64,000 bases of DNA from Ruminococcus flavefaciens (lineage in GTDB: Bacteria; Bacillota; Clostridia; Oscillospirales; Ruminococcaceae). This document shows, one piece after another, positions 43,630-51,915 of the stretch. The position numbers and the translations under genes are program-made. Location of the stretch: assembly GCA_023662725.1 (NCBI GenBank), contig JAMPIL010000001.1, positions 713,796 to 777,795 on the forward strand. Direction: 5' to 3'. Under the pieces are notes generated by a model. It saw nothing but the letters and a program-made list of their open reading frames with translations, made no database searches and was not told the origin of the DNA. The stretch's first letter is position 1. Every line of letters starts with the position of its first letter.

Positions 43630-44907
43630 TCACTTTCTTGGTATAAGCGCTTTTGCAAGCTGATTGGTTTCTGCAAGCTTTCTGTTTGCCGGACATACAT
43701 AAGTACAGCTTCCGCAATTCATGCAAAGAGTTACTTTCAGCGTTTTAAGCTCTTCAATATTCTTGATTTTATATGCCCTGTCAATATCGGCAGGCATAAG
43801 TCCGAGCGGACAGACTCTGACGCATCTTCCGCATCTGATGCAGGCAGAAGTATCTCTGTTGTCGTAACTGTCAAAAGCAAGCAAAGCGTTGGACGTTTTT
43901 ACAACAGGCATATCTATATCGGGAATGCACATTCCCATCATAGGACCTCCGGCGACTACTTTTTTCAGGGAATCAATATCTGTCTTACAGAATTCAAGAA
44001 GCTCACGAAAAGAAGCTCCTATAACAACGCTTACATTTTTAGGCTCTTTTACGGCATTTCCATCTATTGTCAGTCTCCTTGAAACAAGCGGCATACCTGT
44101 TTTTATATAACGATAAATAAACGCAACTGTTGAAACATTCAAAACGATAACGCCCTCGTCCGAAGGCAGCTCTCCCTCTTTAACGATCCTTCCCGTCGAA
44201 TTATAAATAATTACTTTTTCTGCGCCCTGAGGATAGCTTGACGGCAAAGTGATGATATCAATAGTATCGTCATTATCCGCCATTTCGGTAAACTTTTTTA
44301 TAGCCTCCGGTTTATTGGCTTCAATGGCAAGCTTTGCATTTTTTATTCCAAGCTGAGTTTTTACCAGCTTGATTCCTCCGATAACATCGTCGGGATTCTC
44401 TATCATTTCACGATAATCCGCAGTTATGTACGGTTCACACTCGGCGCCGTTGATAATAAGTGTGTCGATAGGAGTTTTCGGATTAAGCTTGATATGCGTC
44501 GGAAATCCTGCTCCGCCAAGTCCACAGGCTCCGCTTTCACGAACTGCCTTTACGAAGCTTTCTTTATCGGAAATTTCCGGTGGTCTGATATTATCAGAAA
44601 GCGTCTGCAAACCGTCTGTTTCAATCTCCAGAGCTTTACAAATCGTTCCCATAGCCGTCCGATAATCACTTACCGCCGTAACCTTTCCTGAAACTCCAGA
44701 ATGTATCGGAGCGCTGAAAGCAGCTTCGGAATCTCCGATTTTCTGTCCGACTTTAACTTCGTCCCCGATTTTCACAAGTGGAATACAAGGTGCGCCCATA
44801 GTCATCGACATGGGGATCTTCACTTTTTTTGGAATCGGAAAAACCTCTGTGTGGCTGTTTTCCGTATTCTTACGGTGTTTAAGCCTTATTCCGTTAAGTT
44901 TATTCAT
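43630..44907 (-). CDS. rnfC: Rnf complex NADH-side subunit RnfC
   Basis: About 425 aa, peripheral on the cytoplasmic side. It has an N-terminal barrel-like domain, a Nqo1-like NAD/FMN domain (GACGLGGAGFPTHIKL, then INGAECEPYITADYREM), an SLBB-like segment, and two 4Fe-4S motifs near the C-terminus (CIRCGRCVRVCPLGLMP and CMNCGSCTYVCPANRKL). First gene of rnfCDGEAB, the order seen in clostridial Rnf. Two adjacent ATGs are possible; the second (44907) has better spacing to AAGGAG. Confidence 0.95.
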   Translation of the reverse strand: MNKLNGIRLKHRKNTENSHTEVFPIPKKVKIPMSMTMGAPCIPLVKIGDEVKVGQKIGDSEAAFSAPIHSGVSGKVTAVSDYRTAMGTICKALEIETDGLQTLSDNIRPPEISDKESFVKAVRESGACGLGGAGFPTHIKLNPKTPIDTLIINGAECEPYITADYREMIENPDDVIGGIKLVKTQLGIKNAKLAIEANKPEAIKKFTEMADNDDTIDIITLPSSYPQGAEKVIIYNSTGRIVKEGELPSDEGVIVLNVSTVAFIYRYIKTGMPLVSRRLTIDGNAVKEPKNVSVVIGASFRELLEFCKTDIDSLKKVVAGGPMMGMCIPDIDMPVVKTSNALLAFDSYDNRDTSACIRCGRCVRVCPLGLMPADIDRAYKIKNIEELKTLKVTLCMNCGSCTYVCPANRKLAETNQLAKALIPRK

Positions 44908-45001
44908 CATATTCTCCTTTTAATGCTAAGAATCTGTCGGCATATGAAATCACGCATATAATTTCTATGTAAACAGGTTCTGAAATACGCTATACACTTT
45001 A

Positions 45002-45030
45002 ATTATATATGATTTTTCAACAATTATCAA
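45002..45030 (-). promoter_or_regulatory. Promoter of the rnf operon
   Basis: Minus strand TTGATA (45030-45025), 17-base spacer, TATAAT (45007-45002), about 95 bases upstream of rnfC. The leader between them has no obvious terminator. Confidence 0.7.
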
Positions 45031-45075
45031 GTGCTTTTCATAATTTTTCTCCTTTCTCTTAAATTATTATTTATA

Positions 45076-45107
45076 TATAAAAAGCTGCCGCACCTATGTG
45101 CAGCAGC
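45076..45107 (-). terminator. Terminator of the DUF4364/aro operon
   Basis: Minus strand GCTGCTGCAC / GTGCGGCAGC with a four-base loop followed by TTTTTATA, 36 bases after the DUF4364 stop. Confidence 0.88.
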
Positions 45108-45142
45108 CTCATTGCTTCTGTCTCTAAAATAATAATCGGACA

Positions 45143-45736
45143 CTAATTATCGCTAAGATCATATGAAGGTTCTTCATTGGAAAGAGCGAGTTCGATCACT
45201 TTTCCATAAAATCCTGCAGGATTAAGCATAATTTTCTCTCCAAGCAGCTTTGCCTGAGTTAAATCCGGAGCATAAAGTTTCATATCCATAAGGTCACAGT
45301 CAGAATCAAGACAACGGATATGCGTATAATATCCGTTGTCAATCGAAATATATTCGATGTTTATTTCCTGTTCCGCTTTGATTTTGGTAAAATACTTCAA
45401 AGCTGCCAAAACGAGCTTGTCTCTATATGATTTCGGAGCGTATCCTTTCAGTCTTCTTGCGCATTCTCTGCCCTTTTCTTCAAGTGAATAAAATTCAGTT
45501 CCGGAATCGTCTTTTGAAACCGAAACGAGTGAATTTTTTATCAGATAGTCAATGGAATCCTGATAATCGAAGAAATTTACCACACCCGTTCCAATAGCTA
45601 TGTCATAAAGATGCTCGGTTTCAACAGGCTTATTTATTTTATTAAGCAAATAACAAAGCAGAATATTCAGCGTTGGAACGTCTTTAATTTCCACATCCGC
45701 CATTTCAGCCATTTTCATTATATTTTCATCCTGCAT
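45143..45736 (-). CDS. DUF4364 family protein
   Basis: A 197-aa protein of a clostridial family of unknown function: LNILLCYLLNKINKPVETEHLYDIAIGTGVVNFFDYQDSIDYLI-type winged-helix-like N-terminus (residues 20-75), then a C-terminal domain that reads gently hydrophilic with no membrane segment. The N-terminal part suggests DNA binding, but this is inference. It follows aroC by nine bases. Confidence 0.8.
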   Translation of the reverse strand: MQDENIMKMAEMADVEIKDVPTLNILLCYLLNKINKPVETEHLYDIAIGTGVVNFFDYQDSIDYLIKNSLVSVSKDDSGTEFYSLEEKGRECARRLKGYAPKSYRDKLVLAALKYFTKIKAEQEINIEYISIDNGYYTHIRCLDSDCDLMDMKLYAPDLTQAKLLGEKIMLNPAGFYGKVIELALSNEEPSYDLSDN

Positions 45737-45745
45737 AATATCACC

Positions 45746-46792
45746 TTAACAGAAATTTGGATAGTCGATCATATGAGAAAGAAGAGCAATATTCACTGCC
45801 GCTTCAATGCATGGAACAGCTTTTGGAACTAAACACGGATCAATATCAATCTTAGTCTTACTTTTTGAAGTGAATGCAGGCTTAACGGCTACATTCAGTT
45901 TTATTGGCATTCCTGACGAAATACCGCCAAGAATTCCGCCGTGATTATTGGTTTTGGTTACAGTATATCCACGGTCGTCAACATAGAATTCATCGTTATT
46001 CTGGCTTCCTATCATACGAGAAGCATTAAATCCTGCGCCGAACTCCAATCCCGATACTCCCGGAATACCGAAAATAATCTGAGCAATATTATTCTCAAGA
46101 CCGTCGAAAATTGGCGCTCCTATTCCGGCAGGAACATTAACGGCTGCACATTCGATCACCCCTCCGAGTGATTCGCCGCATTCTTCGGCTCGTTTAATAT
46201 CATCAATCATAAGCCAGCCTTTTCTGTCGTTTATAACCGGAAAATTTTTATGTCTTATGCTGATAATAGCGTCTCTGGAAACTTTTACAGGATCAAACGG
46301 ATTATCTTTGATATTATGAATGCGATAAATATGCGCTCCGGTATAAATGCCTCTTCTTTCAAGTATCTGACCGCAAATCGCTCCTGCAAAACAAAGCGGA
46401 GCAGTCAGTCTTTCCGAAAAATTACATTTTTCACGAACATCATCAAATCCTCTGTAACGGACAGATCCGGTATAGTCCGCATTTCCGATACGAGATATCC
46501 TTTCATGCTCCGAATACTGCGGAACAACTCTTTCATTATTCTGAAGAAATGCACAAAGCGGCGAACCTGTTGTGCGGTCATTCTGGATTCCCGACATTAT
46601 ATGCGGAACTGTGTTTTCATATTGTCTGCGGCTTCCGATATTTTTAGGAGTTCTTCTTGCCATAAAAGCCGAAAGCTCGTCCGCATTTATATATTCTCCA
46701 GCCGGAAGATTATCTATCGTAACGCCTATTGCCGAGCCTTGAGCTTCGCCGAATATTGAAATTGAGATTCTGTTATTCCAGAACGATGACAT
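45746..46792 (-). CDS. aroC: Chorismate synthase
   Basis: About 348 aa; makes chorismate from EPSP using reduced FMN. Motifs: FGEAQGSAIGVTIDNLPAG at the N-terminus, RRTPKNIGSRRQYENTV (flavin/phosphate contacts), SVRYRGFDDVREKCNFSERLTA and the C-terminal TNNHGGILGGISSGMPI. The usual FGESHG reads FGEAQG here, replacing the His that many chorismate synthases have at that position. The start is ATG 46792 with GGAGG eight bases upstream, inside the aroA end (20-base overlap). Confidence 0.93.
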   Translation of the reverse strand: MSSFWNNRISISIFGEAQGSAIGVTIDNLPAGEYINADELSAFMARRTPKNIGSRRQYENTVPHIMSGIQNDRTTGSPLCAFLQNNERVVPQYSEHERISRIGNADYTGSVRYRGFDDVREKCNFSERLTAPLCFAGAICGQILERRGIYTGAHIYRIHNIKDNPFDPVKVSRDAIISIRHKNFPVINDRKGWLMIDDIKRAEECGESLGGVIECAAVNVPAGIGAPIFDGLENNIAQIIFGIPGVSGLEFGAGFNASRMIGSQNNDEFYVDDRGYTVTKTNNHGGILGGISSGMPIKLNVAVKPAFTSKSKTKIDIDPCLVPKAVPCIEAAVNIALLSHMIDYPNFC

Positions 46793-47999
46793 TAGCATTA
46801 CCTCCGAGCTGTTTATAGTCTTTAAAGAAATCCGGATACGATTTTTCAGCGGATTCTGCACCTTTGATAATCATTTCGCCATCAATTCTCGATGCTGCGA
46901 CAGCCGCAGCCATAACTATTCTGTGATCCCCGAAACTATCAACAACTCCACCATGCATATTTCCTGTAGGACGAATAATAAGCCCATCATCTGTAACCTC
47001 AACATCACCGCCAAGATTATTAAGAAGAGCTGCGGTTGTTTCAAGTCTGTTGCTTTCCTTGATTTTAAGTCTTTTAGCGTTGTAAATCACAGATTCTCCG
47101 CTTCCGAAAGCTCCTAAAACAGCAAGAATAGGTACAAGGTCAGGAATATCAGAGCAATCTGCCTTATATGAACTTATATTTCCATTATAACACACTTCAT
47201 TTATAATATCAAGGATTTTTTTGTCACCCTGAACGCTATTTTCGTTAAGATTTCCAAGCTCAATCTCCGAGCCGAGCGCATTTGCAACATAAAAAAAAGC
47301 TGCCTGAGAATAATCTCCCTCTATTTTTTCATTATGAGGAGTATATTTCTGTCCTCCCGGAATCATAAATCCGTTTTCATTTTCCTCGACTGAAATTCCA
47401 AAACGACGGAGTATGTCTATCGTTATATCGACATACGGACGTGATTCAAGGTGCGATGTAAGAACTATCTGAGAATCTTCTTCAAGAAGAGGAAGAGCAA
47501 AAATCAATCCTGTAACAAACTGCGATGAAACATCTCCCTCGATTTCATACTTGCCGCCCTGAAGTTTTCCCGTTATTATATACGGCATTTCTCCGCTTAC
47601 AAATTCAATACCGTTTTTGGACAGTTCACGCTTATAAATATCTATCGGACGTTCCGGAAGCCTGCCTCTGCCCTGAAATTCAGAATCAGTGCCCAAAGCG
47701 GCTGCTATTGGTATAACAAACCGAAGTGTAGAACCGCTTTCATTGCAGTCGATAACTGCATTTTTAGACGGATTTTTGATACCGTTTACAGTAACAATAT
47801 CACCGTTCACCTCAAAAGAAGCGCCCAAAGCAGACATGGCGTCGATAGTCGCTTTTATGTCCTTAGACATACTTACTCCGCTGAGAATTGAAGTTCCCTC
47901 AGCAAGGGCAGCGCAGATAATTGCTCTGTGAGCGCAGCTTTTTGAAGCAGGGATATCAAGTCTTCCCCTGAGAAAAGACGGTTTTATGAGCATATCCAT
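46773..47999 (-). CDS. aroA: 3-phosphoshikimate 1-carboxyvinyltransferase (EPSP synthase)
   Basis: A 408-aa enzyme that joins shikimate-3-phosphate and phosphoenolpyruvate. Domain motifs: PASKSCAHRAIICAALAEG, NCNESGSTLRFVIPIAAALG (here as CNESGSTLRF), GRGRLPERPIDIY and SFGDHRIVMAAAVAA. Ser in the SKS motif and the LPxRP-like loop are intact. RBS GGAGGG before ATG 47999. Three bases separate it from aroB. Confidence 0.95.
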   Translation of the reverse strand: MDMLIKPSFLRGRLDIPASKSCAHRAIICAALAEGTSILSGVSMSKDIKATIDAMSALGASFEVNGDIVTVNGIKNPSKNAVIDCNESGSTLRFVIPIAAALGTDSEFQGRGRLPERPIDIYKRELSKNGIEFVSGEMPYIITGKLQGGKYEIEGDVSSQFVTGLIFALPLLEEDSQIVLTSHLESRPYVDITIDILRRFGISVEENENGFMIPGGQKYTPHNEKIEGDYSQAAFFYVANALGSEIELGNLNENSVQGDKKILDIINEVCYNGNISSYKADCSDIPDLVPILAVLGAFGSGESVIYNAKRLKIKESNRLETTAALLNNLGGDVEVTDDGLIIRPTGNMHGGVVDSFGDHRIVMAAAVAASRIDGEMIIKGAESAEKSYPDFFKDYKQLGGNANVIVLE

Positions 48000-48002
48000 T
48001 AT

Positions 48003-49046
48003 TTATCCCTCCATAAGACGGCTGAATTCGCCGACAGTAACTTTTTTTATCTCCGCCTTACCGATAGTATTGCATATTATATAGCTGAGATTTCCCGATT
48101 CACGCTTTTTATCCTTAGAACAGTATGGAAGAAGTTCGACCATAGGAATATCGGTTCCAACAGGCAGACAATACTGCATAACACATTTTTTAAGACGCTC
48201 CGCAAGTTCATTTGAAGCGAGTTTTTCAGTGATGATACACATTCCTGCTGCAACACCCATTCCGTGAGTATAGTCAGTATAATTATGCCATCCTTCAAGA
48301 GCGTGACCAATGGTATGTCCGAAATTAAGTATCATGCGCTCTCCCCTGTCAAATTCATCGTTCTCGACAACGTCACGCTTTATGTCAATACAAGTATAAA
48401 CGATCTCGTCCATAACCTCGTGAATATTATCACGGTTATGAGCTTCGATAAGCTCAAAAAGCTTTTCATCACGAATCATACCGTATTTTATAGCCTCCGC
48501 CATACCGTCAGAAAGAATCTCAGGAGTAAGCGTTTTCAGCGTATCGCTGTCACAGATAACAAGTGACGGCTGATTAAAAGCTCCTACAAGATTTTTTCCG
48601 CCCTTTATATCAATGGCAGTTTTTCCGCCGACTGACGAATCGATTTGTGCAAGAAGAGTTGTTGGAATCTGTACAAATTCGACTCCCCTTAAATAAGACG
48701 CAGCGGCAAACCCTGTTATATCGCCGACTACGCCTCCTCCAAGAGCGATGATTATGTCGCTTCTTGTAATTTCAGACTCGCAGAGAAAATCGAGTATCTC
48801 GCCGAACGTTGCAAGACATTTAGACTGCTCTCCGTTCGGAAAGGTGAACGTACTGCAATTAAATCCGTTTTTTTCCAAAGAATCAAGAACCGTTCTGCCG
48901 TAAAGCTTTCCGACGATATCATCAGTTATAATAGCAGCTCTGCATGATTTTGTGATGTTTCTTATATATTCGCCGCATTTATTTATACCGCCTCGTTCAA
49001 TAATAACTTCATATGGACGACTTGTTTTCACGTTAATACTTTTCAT
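48003..49046 (-). CDS. aroB: 3-dehydroquinate synthase
   Basis: A 347-aa NAD- and metal-dependent enzyme making 3-dehydroquinate from DAHP. Blocks: IIALGGGVVGDITGFAAASYLRG, PTTLLAQIDSSVGGKTAID, GMAEAIKYGMI and LNFGHTIGHALEG (zinc His residues). The ribosome site is CCGGAGG. It begins the aroB-aroA-aroC run. Other shikimate genes (aroE, aroK, aroQ) are not in the window. Confidence 0.96.
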   Translation of the reverse strand: MKSINVKTSRPYEVIIERGGINKCGEYIRNITKSCRAAIITDDIVGKLYGRTVLDSLEKNGFNCSTFTFPNGEQSKCLATFGEILDFLCESEITRSDIIIALGGGVVGDITGFAAASYLRGVEFVQIPTTLLAQIDSSVGGKTAIDIKGGKNLVGAFNQPSLVICDSDTLKTLTPEILSDGMAEAIKYGMIRDEKLFELIEAHNRDNIHEVMDEIVYTCIDIKRDVVENDEFDRGERMILNFGHTIGHALEGWHNYTDYTHGMGVAAGMCIITEKLASNELAERLKKCVMQYCLPVGTDIPMVELLPYCSKDKKRESGNLSYIICNTIGKAEIKKVTVGEFSRLMEG

Positions 49047-49062
49047 TGCTAAAACCTCCGGT

Positions 49063-49093
49063 ACAGAAAAAGCCGCCGAAAAACAGCGGCTTT
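49063..49093 (-). terminator. Terminator of the ExbB/ExbD-like operon
   Basis: Minus strand AAAGCCGC / GCGGCTTT with a T-rich loop and a following TTTTT, 35 bases after the third gene's stop and just before aroB. It marks the motor genes as a separate transcript. Confidence 0.85.
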
Positions 49094-49127
49094 ATACTCG
49101 TTATCTTGCTTTTTCTTATATAACTGT

Positions 49128-49568
49128 TTATGAAACAGTGTACAGAATCTGAGCCTTTTCGAGAGCCTCGATAAGTTCTTCCATCGTATCCTGATATGCA
49201 TTGTCGTCAGTAATCCTAACGCTGACATTTCCCTTCATTGCCTTGATCTCGGCAACAAAATCGTCTACCTCGATTTTTCCGTTATCGTAGATATACTGAT
49301 TTCCGAGAACGGCAATGTCTATTATTACATCCTGTTCAGGTTCATCTTTTTCATCAACCGAATCGGAAACGGAAGTATCGCTTGTTCCTCCGTCTTTTTC
49401 GTCACCGAACAAACCAAATCCGAAATGCTTCATCAGATATATTATCAATGCGATAATTATGATAAGAAACAATAATCCCCATATACATCCGCTTTTCTTT
49501 TTTACAACTTTCTGCGGAGGTGGATTTCCACAATGTTTATGTGCGTGTTTTTCTTTTGATTTTGACAT
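49128..49568 (-). CDS. Membrane-anchored TolR/ExbD-like domain protein
   Basis: A 146-aa protein. Residues 1-27 are basic and cytoplasmic, 28-46 are a strongly hydrophobic membrane segment (GLLFLIIIIALIIYLMK), 55-80 an acidic Ser/Thr-rich linker, and 80-146 a small domain reading VIIDIAVLGNQYIYDNGKIE then VRITDDNAYQDTMEELIEAL. That domain fits the extracytoplasmic part of ExbD/TolR: a beta strand, an 'x-v-dg-x-iy-x-g' turn, an Asp and a helix before the last strand. The membrane segment lacks the proton-carrying Asp, unlike its neighbour. I know no named family. One base separates its ATG from the preceding stop. Confidence 0.65.
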   Translation of the reverse strand: MSKSKEKHAHKHCGNPPPQKVVKKKSGCIWGLLFLIIIIALIIYLMKHFGFGLFGDEKDGGTSDTSVSDSVDEKDEPEQDVIIDIAVLGNQYIYDNGKIEVDDFVAEIKAMKGNVSVRITDDNAYQDTMEELIEALEKAQILYTVS

Positions 49569-49569
49569 A

Positions 49570-50169
49570 TCAATTCAGATCCTTTCGCTCTGCGGTATTG
49601 ATGTAGGCGCAGTAGAAATTTTTGTACTCAGCCCTTACAACATCAACAGCAGCATTTACAGTTTTAATATCTTTATAGAGCGAAGTGCTTCCGTCATAAA
49701 TCAGAACGCAAAGTATAACATCGTCCTCTTCAAGACCGGCTTTTCCAAGAGAATCGATTATACATCCGCTTATTTCTGTTTCAGAATCCAGCGAAACGCT
49801 TCCGAGACATTCATCGGAATTATAAACATAAAGCTTTCCGTCCGTATCATACTCTATATCCAAGGTGATGAGTTTTCCCTGTTCATACCCTATAAGAGCT
49901 TCCTGATTAGCAGCCGCATCCTTATTAAGATTTTCAGCCGCATTCCATTTTTTCATAAGCTCAGCATTTTTTTCAATAAGCCTGTCAAGCTCATTCTGTG
50001 TATCTTCAAGCTGCTGCTGTACCGCAGCGGTCCGCCTCTCTGCATCTGCCATTGCCGATTCGCCGTTTTCCTGAACATTCATCATAACCCAGAAAAGCAT
50101 TATAAGAATAACGTCCAGGAGAGCGGTAAGCTCGATAACTATTCCTTTACTTTTGCGATAACCGTTCAT
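49570..50169 (-). CDS. ExbD/TolR-like motor subunit with coiled coil
   Basis: A 199-aa protein. The membrane segment (about residues 10-30, ELTALLDVILIMLFWVMM) aligns with the ExbD/TolR transmembrane helix, and D19 sits where the proton-path Asp lies (ExbD PFIDVML). A coiled coil (about 39-95, AERRTAAVQQQLEDTQNEL...) follows, then a mostly beta C-terminal domain (about 98-190). The coiled coil and the lengthened C-terminus are not found in plain ExbD. The gene overlaps the ExbB-like gene by four bases (ATGA), so the two are coupled. Confidence 0.75.
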   Translation of the reverse strand: MNGYRKSKGIVIELTALLDVILIMLFWVMMNVQENGESAMADAERRTAAVQQQLEDTQNELDRLIEKNAELMKKWNAAENLNKDAAANQEALIGYEQGKLITLDIEYDTDGKLYVYNSDECLGSVSLDSETEISGCIIDSLGKAGLEEDDVILCVLIYDGSTSLYKDIKTVNAAVDVVRAEYKNFYCAYINTAERKDLN

Positions 50170-50825
50170 ACTTTGTCATCCAATGAAGCGAGCAGATTAT
50201 TTATAACATCATAATCAGAATTTTTTACAGAAACAGTATGTTTTTCTTCAACCGATATGCTTTCGTCAGCAGCTTCATGCTGATAGGCATTTTTTATGAC
50301 GTTATATTCATTTTTTTGAATAGTCGGTCTTTCCGAAAAATTATTTCTTTCAAGATAAAGCGCAACACTTTTTTCATTGTCCTCAATTTTAGCCGAGATC
50401 ACTCCATCAAGAAACTTGAAAACAATAGCGAAAACCAATCCCCAGAATGTAGAGGTCAGAGCTCCGTAAAAATTACCGGTAACGTCAGAAGTATCGGCAA
50501 CAAGTCCTAGAAGTGAAACTACCGTTCCAAGAATTCCAAGCAGCGGAAAAATTCCGGTAAGATTCACAAAAATAGAATAAAGTTTTCCGGTATGATTTCT
50601 CATTGTAACTACTTCGGTTTCACGCAGACCGGATATATCGCTGTCGGCTTCTTTGCTTGAAAGTCTGCCGTCGGGAACAAAAACGGTAAGGTGCATTTTT
50701 TTATAAAGATTATCCGCCGATCTGTGAAGCCAGAAAAAGATTATTCCTGTAACAACAGCCGTAATTGCAATAATAAGATCATAACCCCAGAAATTCATAA
50801 AAATAACCGAGATAAAATTTTCCAT
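50166..50825 (-). CDS. MotA/TolQ/ExbB-like proton-channel subunit
   Basis: A 219-aa polytopic protein: membrane segment 1 (about residues 13-33), a cytoplasmic loop (36-80), segment 2 (about 84-110, containing FPLLGILGTVVSLLG) and segment 3 (about 118-145, GALTSTFWGLVFAIVFKFLDG), then an acidic C-terminal tail. The topology and the two G/S/T-rich helices match the ExbB/TolQ core that forms a pentamer around ExbD/TolR dimers. It has its own promoter (50849-50877) and GGGAGG eight bases before ATG. No TonB, receptor or flagellar motor gene is nearby. Confidence 0.82.
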   Translation of the reverse strand: MENFISVIFMNFWGYDLIIAITAVVTGIIFFWLHRSADNLYKKMHLTVFVPDGRLSSKEADSDISGLRETEVVTMRNHTGKLYSIFVNLTGIFPLLGILGTVVSLLGLVADTSDVTGNFYGALTSTFWGLVFAIVFKFLDGVISAKIEDNEKSVALYLERNNFSERPTIQKNEYNVIKNAYQHEAADESISVEEKHTVSVKNSDYDVINNLLASLDDKV

Positions 50826-50848
50826 TCAGGATTCCTCCCTTAATGAAT

Positions 50849-50877
50849 ATAATAGCATATCCGACAGAAAAAAGCAA
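50849..50877 (-). promoter_or_regulatory. Promoter of the ExbB/ExbD-like operon
   Basis: Minus strand TTGCTT (50877-50872), 17-base spacer, TATTAT (50854-50849), 25 bases before the start codon. Good match to the sigma-A type. Confidence 0.7.
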
Positions 50878-50909
50878 GGGTTTTTTGTATTTTTTCCACA
50901 GCGGTATTA

Positions 50910-51072
50910 AGAATTTGTTCTCATAGGCCTACGTGCACGGCATTCCGGCAAATTTGGCCATTGACTGCGTTGGAAATCCTTGCAATACGTCATTATTCCT
51001 GCGGCTTTCCGCCTTGTCCATGACAAAATTATGCTTGAAAATCCGCACACGAATCCTATGAGAACAAATTCT
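50910..51072. repeat. 163-bp palindromic repeat with 18-bp perfect terminal inverted repeats
   Basis: Terminal arms AGAATTTGTTCTCATAGG (50910-50927) and CCTATGAGAACAAATTCT (51055-51072) are perfect inverted repeats. Reading the arms as GAATTTG to CAAATTC leaves a 3-base direct TAA at each flank, which could be a target duplication. The interior aligns in order with the element at 6455-6612. No ORF of any length. It lies in the gap between the comEA-like and motor genes, both on the minus strand, upstream of the motor promoter. Confidence 0.7.
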
Positions 51073-51080
51073 AACTTTTT

Positions 51081-51112
51081 TAAAAATAAAAATGGGGGAA
51101 CTCTGTTCCCCC
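51081..51112 (-). terminator. Terminator of the comEA-like gene
   Basis: Minus strand GGGGGAAC / GTTCCCCC, eight pairs with a three-base loop, then ATTTTTATTTTT, 15 bases after the stop. Confidence 0.92.
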
Positions 51113-51126
51113 TGAAAATCCTGAAA

Positions 51127-51903
51127 TTATCCAACCGTGACGTAATCTACTATTTCAGCAACCTCGCTTTGTTCAAGCTCTTCGATATAAAGCAGTTCAT
51201 AAACATGACTGTAACCGCCGATAGCCTCTCTGAGCCATATAATTCTTTCGGCAATTTCATCGGTAACATATGGCAGAAGCTTTAATTCTTCCGTATCGGC
51301 AGTATTGATATTTATGGGAGCAACATCTTCAAGACTTACTTGATAAGAATCCGTAACCTCTTCTTCCGTCTCAGGTTCAGGCTCCGGATCAATATAAATA
51401 TCGCTCTCAGGTTCACTTTCAGGAGCTGGATATGCAGTGTAATCCGGGTTTTCGACGTAAATATAATTTTTTATATTTTCAAAAATCCCCTCGCCTATTC
51501 CGGAAACAAGCATTATCTCTTCAATATTGTTAAAATTTCCGTTTTTCAAGCGATAATCAATAATTGCCTCCGACAGAACCGGACCGATTCCCTTGAGTTT
51601 AACAAGTTCATCAGCGCCGGCTGTGTTTATATTTATGTAAATTTTATCGTTTTCGGCGGCAGTGGATTCCACTGAAACTGTTGTCGCAGAAACTGTCTGC
51701 GTTTCAGAAACAACCGTTGTTGCGGAGACTTCCGGAATTTCAGTTTCTTGAATCGCATCAGTCATATAAACCTCGGAATGGCTGCTGTTTTCAATTACTC
51801 TTATCTCATGCTTTATATCGTTTTCTTTTATGGCCATTGCAACAGCTGTTGATATAATGATAATGCCGGCAAGAAGCAAGGCAAAGGGTTCTTTTTTATT
51901 CAT
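51127..51903 (-). CDS. ComEA-like membrane-anchored double helix-hairpin-helix protein
   Basis: A 258-aa protein with an N-terminal anchor (residues 7-25), a Thr/Ser/Val-rich spacer, and a HhH domain of ComEA type (ININTAGADELVKLKGIGPVLSEAI, KLKGIG). An acidic Pro/Glu linker (PEPEPETEEE) joins it to a second HhH-like unit (ININTADTEELKLLPYVTDEIAERI). ComEA binds transforming DNA outside the membrane; the second HhH copy has a degenerate hairpin. It is not next to comEC or comF, and its linker is unusual. DNA binding is inference from the fold. Confidence 0.82.
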   Translation of the reverse strand: MNKKEPFALLLAGIIIISTAVAMAIKENDIKHEIRVIENSSHSEVYMTDAIQETEIPEVSATTVVSETQTVSATTVSVESTAAENDKIYININTAGADELVKLKGIGPVLSEAIIDYRLKNGNFNNIEEIMLVSGIGEGIFENIKNYIYVENPDYTAYPAPESEPESDIYIDPEPEPETEEEVTDSYQVSLEDVAPININTADTEELKLLPYVTDEIAERIIWLREAIGGYSHVYELLYIEELEQSEVAEIVDYVTVG

Positions 51904-51915
51904 ATCTGTTAAAAT

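Noticed and set aside
50910-51072. The palindromic element as a terminator
   Set aside because: It lacks a U-tract, and clear terminators with U-tracts already close the neighbouring genes.
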